DNA from: Rhynchopus sp. YZ270_cl-10
Lineage: Eukaryota > Euglenozoa > Diplonemea > Diplonemida > Diplonemidae
Direction: 5' to 3'
Length of the DNA: 64,000 bases
Assembly: GCA_964035575.1 (NCBI GenBank)
Contig: OZ037876.1
Location: 372,001 to 436,000, forward strand
Under the pieces are notes generated by a model. The model searched no databases. It was not told the origin of the DNA and worked only from the letters and a program-made list of their open reading frames with translations. How positions within the stretch are numbered: the stretch's first letter is position 1; the number at the start of each line of letters is the position of its first letter. Of the stretch, positions 20,091-29,540 are shown in pieces. The position numbers were made by a program, and so were the translations under genes.

Positions 20091-20172
20091 CTGTGAGCGT
20101 GAGGGGTGGAGGGGGAAGGGGAAGAGGGGAGAGAGGTAGGAAAGGAGGAGGAGGAGGAGGAGGAGGAGGGGG
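20091..20172 (-). promoter_or_regulatory. Predicted trans-splice acceptor of the coiled-coil gene
   Basis: On the minus strand about 70 nt are almost pure pyrimidine (CCTCCTCC repeats, then CTCTCTCCCCTCTTCCCC). They end in CACGCTCACAG with AG at 20091-20092, 9 nt before the ATG. This is the strongest tract in the window. Confidence 0.65.
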
Positions 20173-20354
20173 GAAAAAAGGGGGGGCTTTTATTCTGTAT
20201 GTACCCTATCCCAAAGACCGCAGACGCATTGGCGATCACACCAAAAAAAAAACCTTTTGAAATATTGTTTGTTTCGGTTCTTAAAAAAAGACTTTTATGT
20301 TCCCCACCCCAACCCAATATAACCCGAAAAACACCCCACAGAAGGGGGTTTTTT

Positions 20355-20633
20355 TTAGTCGGCAGACATTTTTCGCATTCCGTGTTGTTCTCCGGACTGG
20401 CGACGCGACTTGTCACCCCACCTTGGGAAGGAGTCGTACTGTTTGTACCAGCACTTAGGGTTCTTGCAGGCGTCGCGGCGGGACATCATCTTCCACCAGG
20501 TTCTCTTTTGGCAGACGGGGCAGTGGAACCACATGGTCTGTGCACCGTGTGCACCATGTGACCAATCGGCACACTTCGCGTGGCAATCAGAGCAGATAAT
20601 ATGCCCATTCCATTTTGGGTTTGTGGTTGCCAT
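20355..20633 (-). CDS. Small Cys-rich, probably zinc-binding protein
   Basis: A 92-aa protein with CSDC (14-17), C21, CPVC (38-41), C56 and C61, and several His and Trp residues. The spacing suggests one or two zinc sites of the CxxC type, but no named finger is recognised. The tail is basic (KSRRQS...MRKM). GC content is clearly above the flanking AT-rich DNA. A candidate acceptor (CCAATCCACTCCACAG, AG at 20649-20650) sits just before an A-run and the ATG. Upstream of that is a 9-bp tandem repeat (CCCAATCCA, three copies). It is small and has no family assignment, so it is less certain than its neighbours. Confidence 0.65.
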   Translation of the reverse strand: MATTNPKWNGHIICSDCHAKCADWSHGAHGAQTMWFHCPVCQKRTWWKMMSRRDACKNPKCWYKQYDSFPRWGDKSRRQSGEQHGMRKMSAD

Positions 20634-21919
20634 TTTTTTTTTTTTTTGCTGTGGAGTGGATTGGGTGGATTGGGTGGATTGGGTGGGGGAAGAAATAAAA
20701 AAAAAGGTTGAAAAAAAATTCAGTCGTTTCTGTCTGAAGAGGGAGAGTCAACACCATCTTGAGCAGGGGGGCCGCCACATCACAAAGTTCTGTTGATACT
20801 ATCACTATCATTACAGAACTTTTTTGAAAAGGACTCGAAAACGAGTCGAAAAAAAAAAAAAAAAAACAGTTCAATTGAGTGGTTCAGACCCCTTCTATTT
20901 GTCAAAAAAAATAGCGGGAGAAGATGTGGTGAGGTGCTCAAACGTTCAAAAAAAATCAGGCGGGGGAGAGGTAGCGTACTGTGATGAAAGTTGGAATGTG
21001 CCTCACGCACATTGAACTGAAGCTGTAAAAATACGAAAAAAAAATCACACACACACACGCTAATAACAAACCAGCATTTATTTTATGAAAAATGCGTGAA
21101 ATGAATGTGCCTTTTGAGCACAGACATTTCGGCGAAAATTTGCGATAGGGAAACAAAAGAAAAACGATAGCAAGGTGCATCGAGTGGTGTTCCACAAAGG
21201 CCAAAAACTGACAGGTCGCTGAAATAGGATTGGTCCCCCTAAACTGACAGGTCGCTGAGGCAGTAGGTGAAACGCAAGAATCAGAAAAAGAAAAATACTC
21301 GAGAGACTCGTTACTCTTTGCTTGTTGCTCAAAAGGCTAAAAACGGGAAAAGAAAAAAAAATTAAGGTTGTTCGTTGTTCGCTTCCACAAAAAAATAGCG
21401 AAAAAGTGGGGGGAATCTCACAGTAACCTAAGCCAGTACTTATGTTACCCAAAAATAGACCGCTCCTTGTGTGATGAAAGAAACAAGGAGTGCGGCACAT
21501 AGACAAAACACCCGACAGTTGCGCCGTAGCTTCAGATCACTGCAAACTCCCAAAAAAAATGAGACTCAACTTTTTTTTAGTTCTGCATGTCGGCGAATAG
21601 AACTTAGAGGAGAAAGCTCCCGCGGTCATTTTCTTATCACGTCATGCTAAAATAACTAAAAAACATACCAATACAAGACGCACTTTCAAAAAAAAAAAAA
21701 AGAACACAAAACGTTAAAAGTATTGATCAAAAGACACAAAAATTTGAATTGAAAAAACGATAAGTTAAGATGACCTAAACCTTTTGTTTAGAAAAAATAT
21801 ACTCAAGACAACTGGCAAATGCAGACAGGGTAGGACGCAGCTAGGATTTAAAAAAACTCAGCACATTAGAGATGGCAGAATTAGAACAAAACGCTTTTTT
21901 ACCACTTTTTCTTCCCCCT
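20634..21919. other. Intergenic region
   Basis: No gene is seen. A direct duplication AAACTGACAGGTCGCTGA occurs at about 21204 and 21241. A family A hairpin lies at 21761-21791. Confidence 0.6.
21761..21791 (+). repeat. Family A hairpin element
   Basis: TAAGTTAAGATGAC, CTAAAC, loop CTTTT, GTTTAG. The stem is kept although both arms differ from the commonest form. Confidence 0.6.
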
Positions 21920-23116
21920 TCAGTTTTCCGCTTTGCTGTGCGACTCGAAGCAGGGCTTGCAGACGCGAACCTTCTGTTCGTAGCTGAGTTCTTTGAGGGA
22001 GATCAGGGAGGGGGTGCAGGTTGCGCAGAAGAGCCCACCGCAGGCACGGCAGTGGTGGCGGCGCTTCATGAAAGAGAACGCCGCAGAGCACTCAGAGCAC
22101 TTCTCTGTGTCCTCCTTCCACACTGGACGCTCCTTCGTCTTGTAGATCTCCCTCAGACCGGCAATTCCTTCCGCAATGGTTGTCTCGCTTTCATACCCAA
22201 GCTCCTTCCTGGCAAGCGCGTCCGACACCGTCCCCTCCTGCCCCATGAGAACAAGAATCTGACGGTTCACCTCAGGCTTTGTCTTCACCTTCTCCAGCAG
22301 GATGGCGTACATCCAGACCACAGAGAGCGGGACCGAAGCTGTCGGGGGGTCAATCCCTGCAGCAAGCAGCATTGAGGAGATGAACTCTTTGAAGACCACA
22401 GCGTCGCCGTCGGTGAGGAAGTAGGACTTTCCTGCGACACCCTTCTCGAGGGCCTTTTCAATACCCTCGCAGACGTTGAAGACGTGGCAGGTCGAGGTTT
22501 TGTACTCACCGCCGTTGAACCACTTCAGAATCCCACTGCGGCATGCATCGATGAATCCAGGGAGGCACACCGAGTCGTCATTACCCCAGATAAGACGGGG
22601 TCGGACCACCACAACTTCGAGACCGTCTTTCGACTCTGCAATGGCCGCCTTTTCTGCGAGGTTCTTCGAAGTGCTGTACACCCCGTGGAAGGGTGTCTCG
22701 GGGAGAGGCGTCTCTTCAGAGAGGTTGACGAGGGGCTCGCCCTTCTCGTTGAAGCAGCCTGCTTCGGTGCCGACGTGGATAGCCTTCTTAACGCCAGCAG
22801 CACGGCACGCAGTGTAGACGTTCTTGGACCCCTCAACGTTGCTCTGGATCATCTGCTCAAGAGTCGCAGTGGTGTCCACATTGGCAGCACAGTGCACAGC
22901 GTATTGGCAGCCCTCCGCCGCCTTCGTCATCCCCTCAATGTCATTCAGGTCCGCACGGAACGCCGTCGCCCCCACCTCCTCCACAGCCTTCTGCGCCTTA
23001 TCGGAGCGGGCAATCGCGTGCACCGTAGCACCCTTCGCAACAAGCCTGCGAATAACGTTTCTTCCGAGGAAGCCGCTTCCTCCCGTCACCATCACTTTGC
23101 CGAAGTCGAAAGTCAT
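21920..23116 (-). CDS. SDR/3beta-HSD-like dehydrogenase with C-terminal FYVE finger (paralogue 1)
   Basis: 398 aa. Residues 1-320 form an extended short-chain dehydrogenase of the NAD-dependent epimerase/3beta-HSD type. The dinucleotide motif is GGSGFLG near residue 13, the acidic strand ADLND is present, and the active-site pair is YSTSK. Residues about 333-392 form a FYVE-type finger: CSEC, then KRRHHCRACGG, CATC, RVC and CKPC, all eight Cys present. FYVE fingers bind phosphatidylinositol 3-phosphate, so the enzyme is probably held on endosomal membranes. The substrate is unknown; sterol or lipid is suggested only by family. Two paralogues follow at 26080 and 28344. The leader between candidate acceptor ATATATCAG and the ATG is about 14 nt. 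Confidence 0.88.
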   Translation of the reverse strand: MTFDFGKVMVTGGSGFLGRNVIRRLVAKGATVHAIARSDKAQKAVEEVGATAFRADLNDIEGMTKAAEGCQYAVHCAANVDTTATLEQMIQSNVEGSKNVYTACRAAGVKKAIHVGTEAGCFNEKGEPLVNLSEETPLPETPFHGVYSTSKNLAEKAAIAESKDGLEVVVVRPRLIWGNDDSVCLPGFIDACRSGILKWFNGGEYKTSTCHVFNVCEGIEKALEKGVAGKSYFLTDGDAVVFKEFISSMLLAAGIDPPTASVPLSVVWMYAILLEKVKTKPEVNRQILVLMGQEGTVSDALARKELGYESETTIAEGIAGLREIYKTKERPVWKEDTEKCSECSAAFSFMKRRHHCRACGGLFCATCTPSLISLKELSYEQKVRVCKPCFESHSKAEN

Positions 23117-23171
23117 TTTTTGTTGTGAACTGATATATCTGCTAATGATGAAACATTATTAGTTATTCAGA

Positions 23172-23216
23172 AGAAAAAGTTTATAAGATGAACCTAAGCC
23201 ATGCCCATAGTCCTCC
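23172..23216 (+). repeat. Family A hairpin element
   Basis: AAAAAGTTTATAAGATGAAC, then CTAAGCCATGCC, then CATAGTCCTCC. It lies 56 nt upstream, in transcript terms, of the SDR-FYVE 1 start codon. Confidence 0.6.
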
Positions 23217-23633
23217 CTCTTTAGGGGGTTTCATGGAAATCCTTAGGGGCACACCGTAACCCCAAGGTGCAGCAGAGAGCAGGATAAGGAAAGTCTGGGT
23301 CATGACTGTTGGTTGCTGTTTAAAAATGTTGCTTTGCAAGATGGAAAAATAGAGAATGGGGATTGCAGAGAAAGCGAGGCAGGGTGTACTTTGTTAATAT
23401 GACTTTGTTTGGGTGAGAGCGGGAAGGGGGGTCCTGGGTGAGTCATTAACTGACACAAAAATAGACACAAAACGAAGGGGGGGAAAAAAACCCCCCCTGG
23501 CACGCGGTGAAAGGAGAGGAAGAAAGGCTGCTGGGGGGATAACACTGTAACTATTAAAAACAGAGTAGGCGGGTTTAGTGTACGCTGGCACTGCTTGATA
23601 CACTAACATCGAGGGCAAAAAAAAGAAAGTGAA

Positions 23634-23710
23634 GTTGATAGTGCAGAAACGCCTCTGGGACGCAAGCACACTGACACTCCGCGGGGTTATCGAACCCCCA
23701 GAGTGTTGCA
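23634..23710 (+). repeat. Family C motif with second hairpin
   Basis: TTGATAGTGCAGAAACGCC, then TCTGGGACGCAAGCAC, then ACACTCCGC, GGGGTTATCGAACCCC and AGAGTGT. AGTGC pairs with GCACT-like sequence, ACACT with AGTGT, and GGGG with CCCC. Confidence 0.55.
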
Positions 23711-25003
23711 TTTGGGAGTTGCCTACCGGGGGACACTGTAAAGCAGGCACACAGTCATTTCCCCCTTCCTGACTGAGAAAGGGGTGATTACATGATTTAA
23801 AGTTTCAAGAAAAATAGGTGTCCTGGAACACAACACTGGGCGTGTACTGAACCCAATGCACGCAGGGGCACCGATGGACCGGAGGGAATGCACACGATCC
23901 CTCTTGAAAGTATTTCATCATATGCAATCAATATATTGATAGTATATGGTGAGGGATCAACAAAAATGTTCCCATCTTTCTCTTGAAAGAAAACGTGGCA
24001 GATGAATGTACCTCTCATGCACACATCTAAGAATCCAAAGGGAAGGAAAAAAAAGGCTAAACCTTTTTGAAGGGAAAATACGGCACATTGGGGGGGGTGT
24101 CAGTAGCCTTGCAAAAAAAGGGGGAAAACGAGTGGTGCTGATATCTCAACTGAGAGACAGACACATGAGAGTAAAGACGTACGAACAAAAAAAAAAAAGG
24201 GAGGCACTTATTTTTTTTGTACCTAAATGCCCGAAGCTAGAACCACCTATAATTTTATTTACTCCTTCATAAACTTCCCTTTCCCTTCCCCCTTTTTTTG
24301 CCGTTTCTCGGAAACACGGAGAAAAAGATAACGCATTTTTGAGACTTTTCCGTATTCAAGTTTACATAATATGATATGGCGTGGTTTCAAAAGAAACAGA
24401 GGCTTGTGGATTATGGTTTACAGTAAACCGCAAAGTACATTAGCATTAAAAAAAAAATTGATAAATCGCGTTCGTTTTAGTGTAGCTGCCAGAGGTAAGA
24501 CAGGTCTTCATTATCCAGAAAAAAACACCTTATTTTTCTCTCGGATTAAAATATTTTTTGAGAAAAATCGGAGGCGCTGCTGAATGTACTGCAAAATCAC
24601 ACTATTGGGTCCAAAGGCAGGCAGAAGGAGGTGTGAGGAAGGGAGAGGGGAGAGGGGGTAAGGGGGAGTGGAATTATTTTTTTTTTTCCGTAACTCAGCT
24701 ACGACGAGACTAAGGATCGGCGGTTTCAAAACAAACTGTGTTTTATTTTTCGTTTTTTTTTGACAAAACATTTTCAGGAATATTATCAAAAAGAGAAAAA
24801 AAGGGAGGGGGCTCACTTACTTTGCCCCCACCCAATATGGGTGAGGGGTGAGGGTAAAGAATAGAGGCGATTACACAGAGTCTCGGTTCGCTTGGTCACA
24901 TTTTTTATTTTTATTTTTCTTGATAATCTGGGTCAGTGTGTGCTGCAAACAGTATTGACTTCAACCCTAAATTTTTTTTTCGTTTCTTTGTACATGGAAA
25001 ACA

Positions 25004-25338
25004 AAAGATCTTAGTAAGGGGAAATTTTTTTTGAGCGGGGTTTTGATATCTTCTTAGTTTTTTTTTTCCACTAAGATCTTAGTGGAAAAAAACACCAAAA
25101 AACTAAGATCTTAGTTTTTTCTCTAAGATCTTAGTTTTTTTTTCTAAGATCGTAGCCACTTTATTTTTAAGATCTTAGTTTTGTTTTTAAGATCTTAGTT
25201 TTTTTTGGTGGAAACTAAGATCTTAACAAAAAAAAACTAAGATATTCAACACAAAACACTAAGATCTTACTTAATTTTAAGAAAACACTAAGATCTTAAA
25301 AAAACGGTGTTTTTCGCTCATATCTTAATTAAGATCTT
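25004..25338. repeat. Cluster of AAGATCTT palindromes
   Basis: About ten copies of the self-complementary CTAAGATCTTAG or shorter AAGATCTT are spread over about 335 bp, separated by A or T runs of 5-20 nt, with a few one-base variants. No coding capacity. Confidence 0.9.
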
Positions 25339-26079
25339 TTGTAATCCATGTTTGTAAACTCGATACATTACCAAGTCAAAAGACTGGGTTCTGTTCACGA
25401 ATGGGGGGGAAAAAAGACGCCCGAAGGAAAAAAAATTGTGCACCAACCATATGCCAAATATGACGATACCCTATTTTGGTGGATTCTGCACCTTTTAAAT
25501 ACTACCCGAAGGGAGTCGAGGATAACTAAGGGATAACAAACTTTTCTTCAAGGTGTTCACCCTATTTTTGTTCTTTACTAATATGTCAGCCACACACACA
25601 CACACACAGGTAAATCTCTTCACGACATCACAGCCGATGATAATACCTTCTTCTGTTCGAGCCTCCCGGGAGTGTACTGTCTGATATAACCTTTTCTTTT
25701 GATAAACTGTTGGTTGTAGTGCAGCCTGCTATACAGTCTTTCACTATTCAAGAGGGGGAAAAACCCCCAGATTTTTATTTTTGCTAACACACACACACAC
25801 CAGAAAACGCAATGATTACAGCGTTGCATTTCCTATTACCTTTTTTTTTGTGTACAATGAAGTACATTAACCCGAAACACCTTGGGTTACAAACTGCCGC
25901 ACTTTTTGAACAGATTCTTATCGGAGAATCAAACCCGTTTTTTTTTTTTTTTTCTTTTTCCACGCACAAAACAGAAAATCTGAAATGGATAATTTGTCAA
26001 AAAAAAACTAATAGGATGCGTTTATTTGGGGAAGCAATGGGGGTGGGGAATACGATCAAACGATCAAAAAAAAAATGCT

Positions 26080-27507
26080 CTACTCGTCTGCCACCTCCTT
26101 GACCTCCTCCTTCTTCTCCTCGACGGGTGTCGCGGTTGCGGTGACGGTGACATCGGCCGTCTTCTCCTCGACCTTCTCCTCAGTCGTCTCCTCTTCAACC
26201 TTCTTCTCCTCCTCCTTCTCCTCGGGCTTCACCTCCTCGTTGGTCTCGGACTCCTCCTTCTTGTCTTCCTTCTTGTCCTCCTTCTTGTCCTCCTTCTTGT
26301 CCTCAGTGTCGTCTTTCATGTCGGCAGACGCCTTCTCGAAGCAGGGTGCACAGACACGCTCTTTGCTCTCGTAGCTGATGTGCTTCAGGACAAGCTTGGT
26401 GGAAGTGCACGGGGAGCAGAAGAGTCCACCGCACGCACGGCAGTGGTGGCGGCGCTTGACAAGGGTGAACTTTGTCTTGCATCCCTCGCACTCCTCACCA
26501 GCGTCGCTCTTCCAGTCGGGGCGGGGGACAGTGTTGTAGCGGGTGCGCATCTGTGCAATGCCCTCCGCACGGCTCATCTCGCCAACGTACCCAAGGTCCT
26601 CGCGGGCAAGCGCATCGTTGATGGTGATCTCCTGTCCAACAACGGTCAGCGCCTGGCGGTTGATCTCAGGCGTCTTCGTCACCTTCTCGAGGCACGTCGC
26701 GTAGGCCCAGATAATCCCAAAAGGGACCGACCCCGTGGGCGGGTTGACACCTGAGGCAAGAAGCATCTCGGAGACGTGCTGCTTGAAGGTAGGGTTTTCG
26801 CCCTGGTCGCGCACGAAGTACGCAACACCACCAACACCCTTCTCGAGAGCCTTTTCAATACCCTCGCAGACGTTGAAGACGTGGCAGGTCGAGGTCTTGT
26901 ACTCACCGCCGTTGAACCAGCGGAGTGCGCCGGAGCGTGCGGCATCAGCAAAGCGTGGCAGGCCGGAGTCGTCGTCGTGTCCCCAGATGAAGGGCGGGCG
27001 CACGGCAATCACCTCCATACCGTCCTTGGACTCGGCCAGGGCAGCCTTCTCTCCCTCGTTCTTCGAGGTCGTGTAGGTGCCTGCGTACGGCTGGGAGGGG
27101 AGTGCAACAGACTCGTCGACGTTGACCAGGGCATCGCCCTTCTCGTTGATGCAGGCGGCCTCAGAGCTGAGGTGCACAACACGCTTCACTCCAGCGGCAC
27201 GGCAAGCGTCCATCACGTTCTTCACACCCGTCACGTTGACCTTACGCATGCCCTCAATGTCCATGTTGAAGTCAAGCCCAGCTGCGCAGTGCACGGCGTG
27301 CTGGCAGCCCTCAGCAGCCTTGGTCATTCCCTCAACATCGTAGATGTCGGCACGGAACGTCTTCGCGCCAAGGTCCTTCAGAACCTTCTCAGACGCGTCC
27401 GAACGGGCAATGGCATGCACAGTCGCGCCTCCAGCGATAAGACGCTGAACGCAGTTACGCCCCACGTAGCCGTTTCCACCAGTGACGAACACAGTTCCGA
27501 AGTTCAT
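26080..27507 (-). CDS. SDR/3beta-HSD-like dehydrogenase with FYVE finger and acidic tail (paralogue 2)
   Basis: 475 aa, with the same architecture as the gene at 21920. The nucleotide-binding motif is GGNGYVG, the active-site pair YTTSK, and the complete FYVE finger has KRRHHCRACGG, CSPC, RVC and APC. It differs by a C-terminal tail of about 85 residues, almost entirely E, K, D, V and T, including four DKKE units in a row (about residues 397-411). The tail is probably disordered. The long stretch from STCHVFNVCEGIEKALEKG is identical or nearly so between paralogues 1 and 2, so their duplication is fairly recent or maintained by conversion. A candidate acceptor (CCACCCGTTCAG) lies about 45 nt before the ATG. 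Confidence 0.88.
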   Translation of the reverse strand: MNFGTVFVTGGNGYVGRNCVQRLIAGGATVHAIARSDASEKVLKDLGAKTFRADIYDVEGMTKAAEGCQHAVHCAAGLDFNMDIEGMRKVNVTGVKNVMDACRAAGVKRVVHLSSEAACINEKGDALVNVDESVALPSQPYAGTYTTSKNEGEKAALAESKDGMEVIAVRPPFIWGHDDDSGLPRFADAARSGALRWFNGGEYKTSTCHVFNVCEGIEKALEKGVGGVAYFVRDQGENPTFKQHVSEMLLASGVNPPTGSVPFGIIWAYATCLEKVTKTPEINRQALTVVGQEITINDALAREDLGYVGEMSRAEGIAQMRTRYNTVPRPDWKSDAGEECEGCKTKFTLVKRRHHCRACGGLFCSPCTSTKLVLKHISYESKERVCAPCFEKASADMKDDTEDKKEDKKEDKKEDKKEESETNEEVKPEEKEEEKKVEEETTEEKVEEKTADVTVTATATPVEEKKEEVKEVADE

Positions 27508-28343
27508 TTTTTAAGTATTGTTGATGTCAGGGAGGGTAATTGGGATAATCTGAACGGGTGGTGGTTAGAAATACGGTGGGGAAAACACAAAAAAGGGGGC
27601 GATCCATTTTCTTTCTCCTTCCAGAACACTATATGGGAGGGGGCAAGGGTACGTTGGGAGGGGCCCGTTTGAAATTCAAAATATGACTAGAATACAAAGG
27701 CCACTTGAGACGATGCGTACATCACGAACCAGCACACCGAGGGTAGCCCCCGAGCCATGCTGTCCCTACGTACACTTCGATGGCTGGCATCCGATATGTC
27801 TGCCTGCTTCCTCTCTCAGTCAAGAGTCACTGAGTCTGTACGACAAACATGCTCAGTGTACAAGGAGAATACAAGAGAATCTGAAAAGTATTCTCAATCG
27901 CTCTATAGACGCAGGCAATCTCTGGTTCCGAGGGGAATCCCTTTATTTTTACTTTCTACTAGCCCTGGCGGGTCATGCTGTTCTGTATGGGCTAGCCGGT
28001 CTTGCGATCCGACTGGTGCCTTTTTTGACTCAGCATCAAAGGTACGAATACCGTTGGTGCTTTCGTGAGCGGGTTGACACATAATGTAGACACCTCCCTA
28101 CCCCTGGCCGCTTGGGGGCACAAACACACTTTTCTCTTCCTTTTTTTTGCTTGTTTTTTTTTTTCACATCAAACTGGACAGAGTGGAGACGGAGGTGGGA
28201 GGAGTGGCGTCGGGGTCGGCAGCGGGGGCTGAGTGGACAGTGGAAGAGCCTCCCGTCTGCTGAGTCGGTGTTGGAGTCGGTGCTGGAGGGGCGGAGGGGT
28301 GGAGGTGGGAGGGAAGAGCGATAGGTTCGGCAGCGGAGTCTCA
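27508..28343. other. Intergenic spacer between SDR-FYVE 2 and 3
   Basis: No gene is supported. It contains a family F-like phrase (AATACAAAGGCC, about 27690), an inverted pair CTAGCCC / GGGCTAG at 27959-27965 and 27989-27995, and a weak family B-like phrase AATGTAGACACC at about 28083. A 133-codon plus-strand frame (27683-28084) has no recognisable motif. Confidence 0.55.
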
Positions 28344-29540
28344 CTATTTCTTCACAAACTTCTCACAGCAAGGCGCGCAAACACGCACCTTTTCCCTGTC
28401 ATACGAAAACACCTCCAACAGGGTGCCGTTCGTGCAGGCCCAGCAGAATATGCCACCACAGCCTTTGCAGACGTGCTTCTTCCTGAACAACGAAAACGCA
28501 CACTTACATTTGGAACAGTCCTCCACAGTGCCGGGGTCGGTCTCCTTTGGCCTGACCTGGGTACCGTACTGTGCGCGCAGTTCAGCCAATCCAGCCTCGC
28601 GGGTCACTTCGCCGATGTAGCCTAGCTCTTTTCTTGCGAGATTGCAGTTTGTTGTTGTGTTGTTAACCAACTGCACAAGGATGCCCTTTGTCAACACAGG
28701 ATCCGAAGACACCTTTTCAGCCACAGCCGCCACCGCCCAAAGCAGAGAAACCGGAACGGATGCAGTCGGCGGATTCACCCCTACTGCCAGCAGATACTCC
28801 GTGACATACTCTTTGAACGTCAGATGCGGACCCTGGTCGGTACAGAAGTAGGCCTGCCCAGGAGTACCCAAAAGCATCGCCTTCTCAGTGATCTCCGCGA
28901 CATTGGAGACGTGGGTTGGCGATATCTGAGTGTCACCGTTGCCAGACCATTTCAGAAGCCCAGCCTTGGTGCTTGCCACATATTGAGGGAGCGCCACTGT
29001 GTCGTCACCACCCCAGATATATCCAGGGCGGATTGCCATCACCTCCATTCCGTCCTTAGAGTAAGAGAACGCTTCCGCCTCAGCCTCACGCTTGGAGATG
29101 ATGTAGGACCCATAGTAGGGGTGTTCGGGGATTGGGGTTTCTTCGGTGATGTGGTCGAATCCTTTTCCATCTTCGCCGAACATTACAGCGATGCTGCTCA
29201 TATGGACTACACGAGGCACTCTAGCATTGACACAGGCAGAAAAAAAGTTGCGTGTCCCTTCCACGTTAACCACTCTCATCTCATCAAGTGTCGGCTTGAA
29301 TCCAATCATCGCAGCACAGTGCACCGCATAGTTGCACCCCTCTGCAGCATCCGTCATCCCAGCCACATCAGTGAGGTCCGCCATGAACGTTTTTGCCCCC
29401 AGCCCCTCAACCACCTTCTTCGACTCTTCAGACCGTACTATTGCATGTACAATGTGCCCAGAGGCGACAAGTCTGCGAATTACATTTCTCCCTACATACC
29501 CACTACCACCAGAGAGAAAGATTCGTGCAGGGTCGGTCAT
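28344..29540 (-). CDS. SDR/3beta-HSD-like dehydrogenase with divergent FYVE finger (paralogue 3)
   Basis: 398 aa, same order of domains. The nucleotide motif is GGSGYVG and the active-site pair YIISK. The finger keeps its eight Cys (CSKC, CKGC, CWAC, CAPC), but the lipid-binding basic motif has changed from RRHHCR to KKHVCK. The WxxD element before the finger is also absent (KETDPGT in its place). The protein is clearly more divergent than paralogues 1 and 2. Weaker or lost PI3P binding is inferred. The ATG is preceded by CCACCCTTATACCTCTCAG with AG at 29564-29565. Confidence 0.87.
   Translation of the reverse strand: MTDPARIFLSGGSGYVGRNVIRRLVASGHIVHAIVRSEESKKVVEGLGAKTFMADLTDVAGMTDAAEGCNYAVHCAAMIGFKPTLDEMRVVNVEGTRNFFSACVNARVPRVVHMSSIAVMFGEDGKGFDHITEETPIPEHPYYGSYIISKREAEAEAFSYSKDGMEVMAIRPGYIWGGDDTVALPQYVASTKAGLLKWSGNGDTQISPTHVSNVAEITEKAMLLGTPGQAYFCTDQGPHLTFKEYVTEYLLAVGVNPPTASVPVSLLWAVAAVAEKVSSDPVLTKGILVQLVNNTTTNCNLARKELGYIGEVTREAGLAELRAQYGTQVRPKETDPGTVEDCSKCKCAFSLFRKKHVCKGCGGIFCWACTNGTLLEVFSYDREKVRVCAPCCEKFVKK

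Larger units (their letters stand above)
23117..26079. other. 3-kb AT-rich intergenic region
   Basis: No gene is seen. It contains a family A hairpin (23172-23216), family C with its second hairpin (23634-23710), the AAGATCTT palindrome cluster (25004-25338), a family E-like phrase (GGGTTCTGTTCACGAAT, then ACGCCCGAAGG, about 25385-25430) and two short CA-repeats (about 25591 and 25787). Confidence 0.65.

Noticed and set aside
25571-25610. CA dinucleotide repeat as a possible functional element
   Set aside because: An ordinary short microsatellite; no further context.
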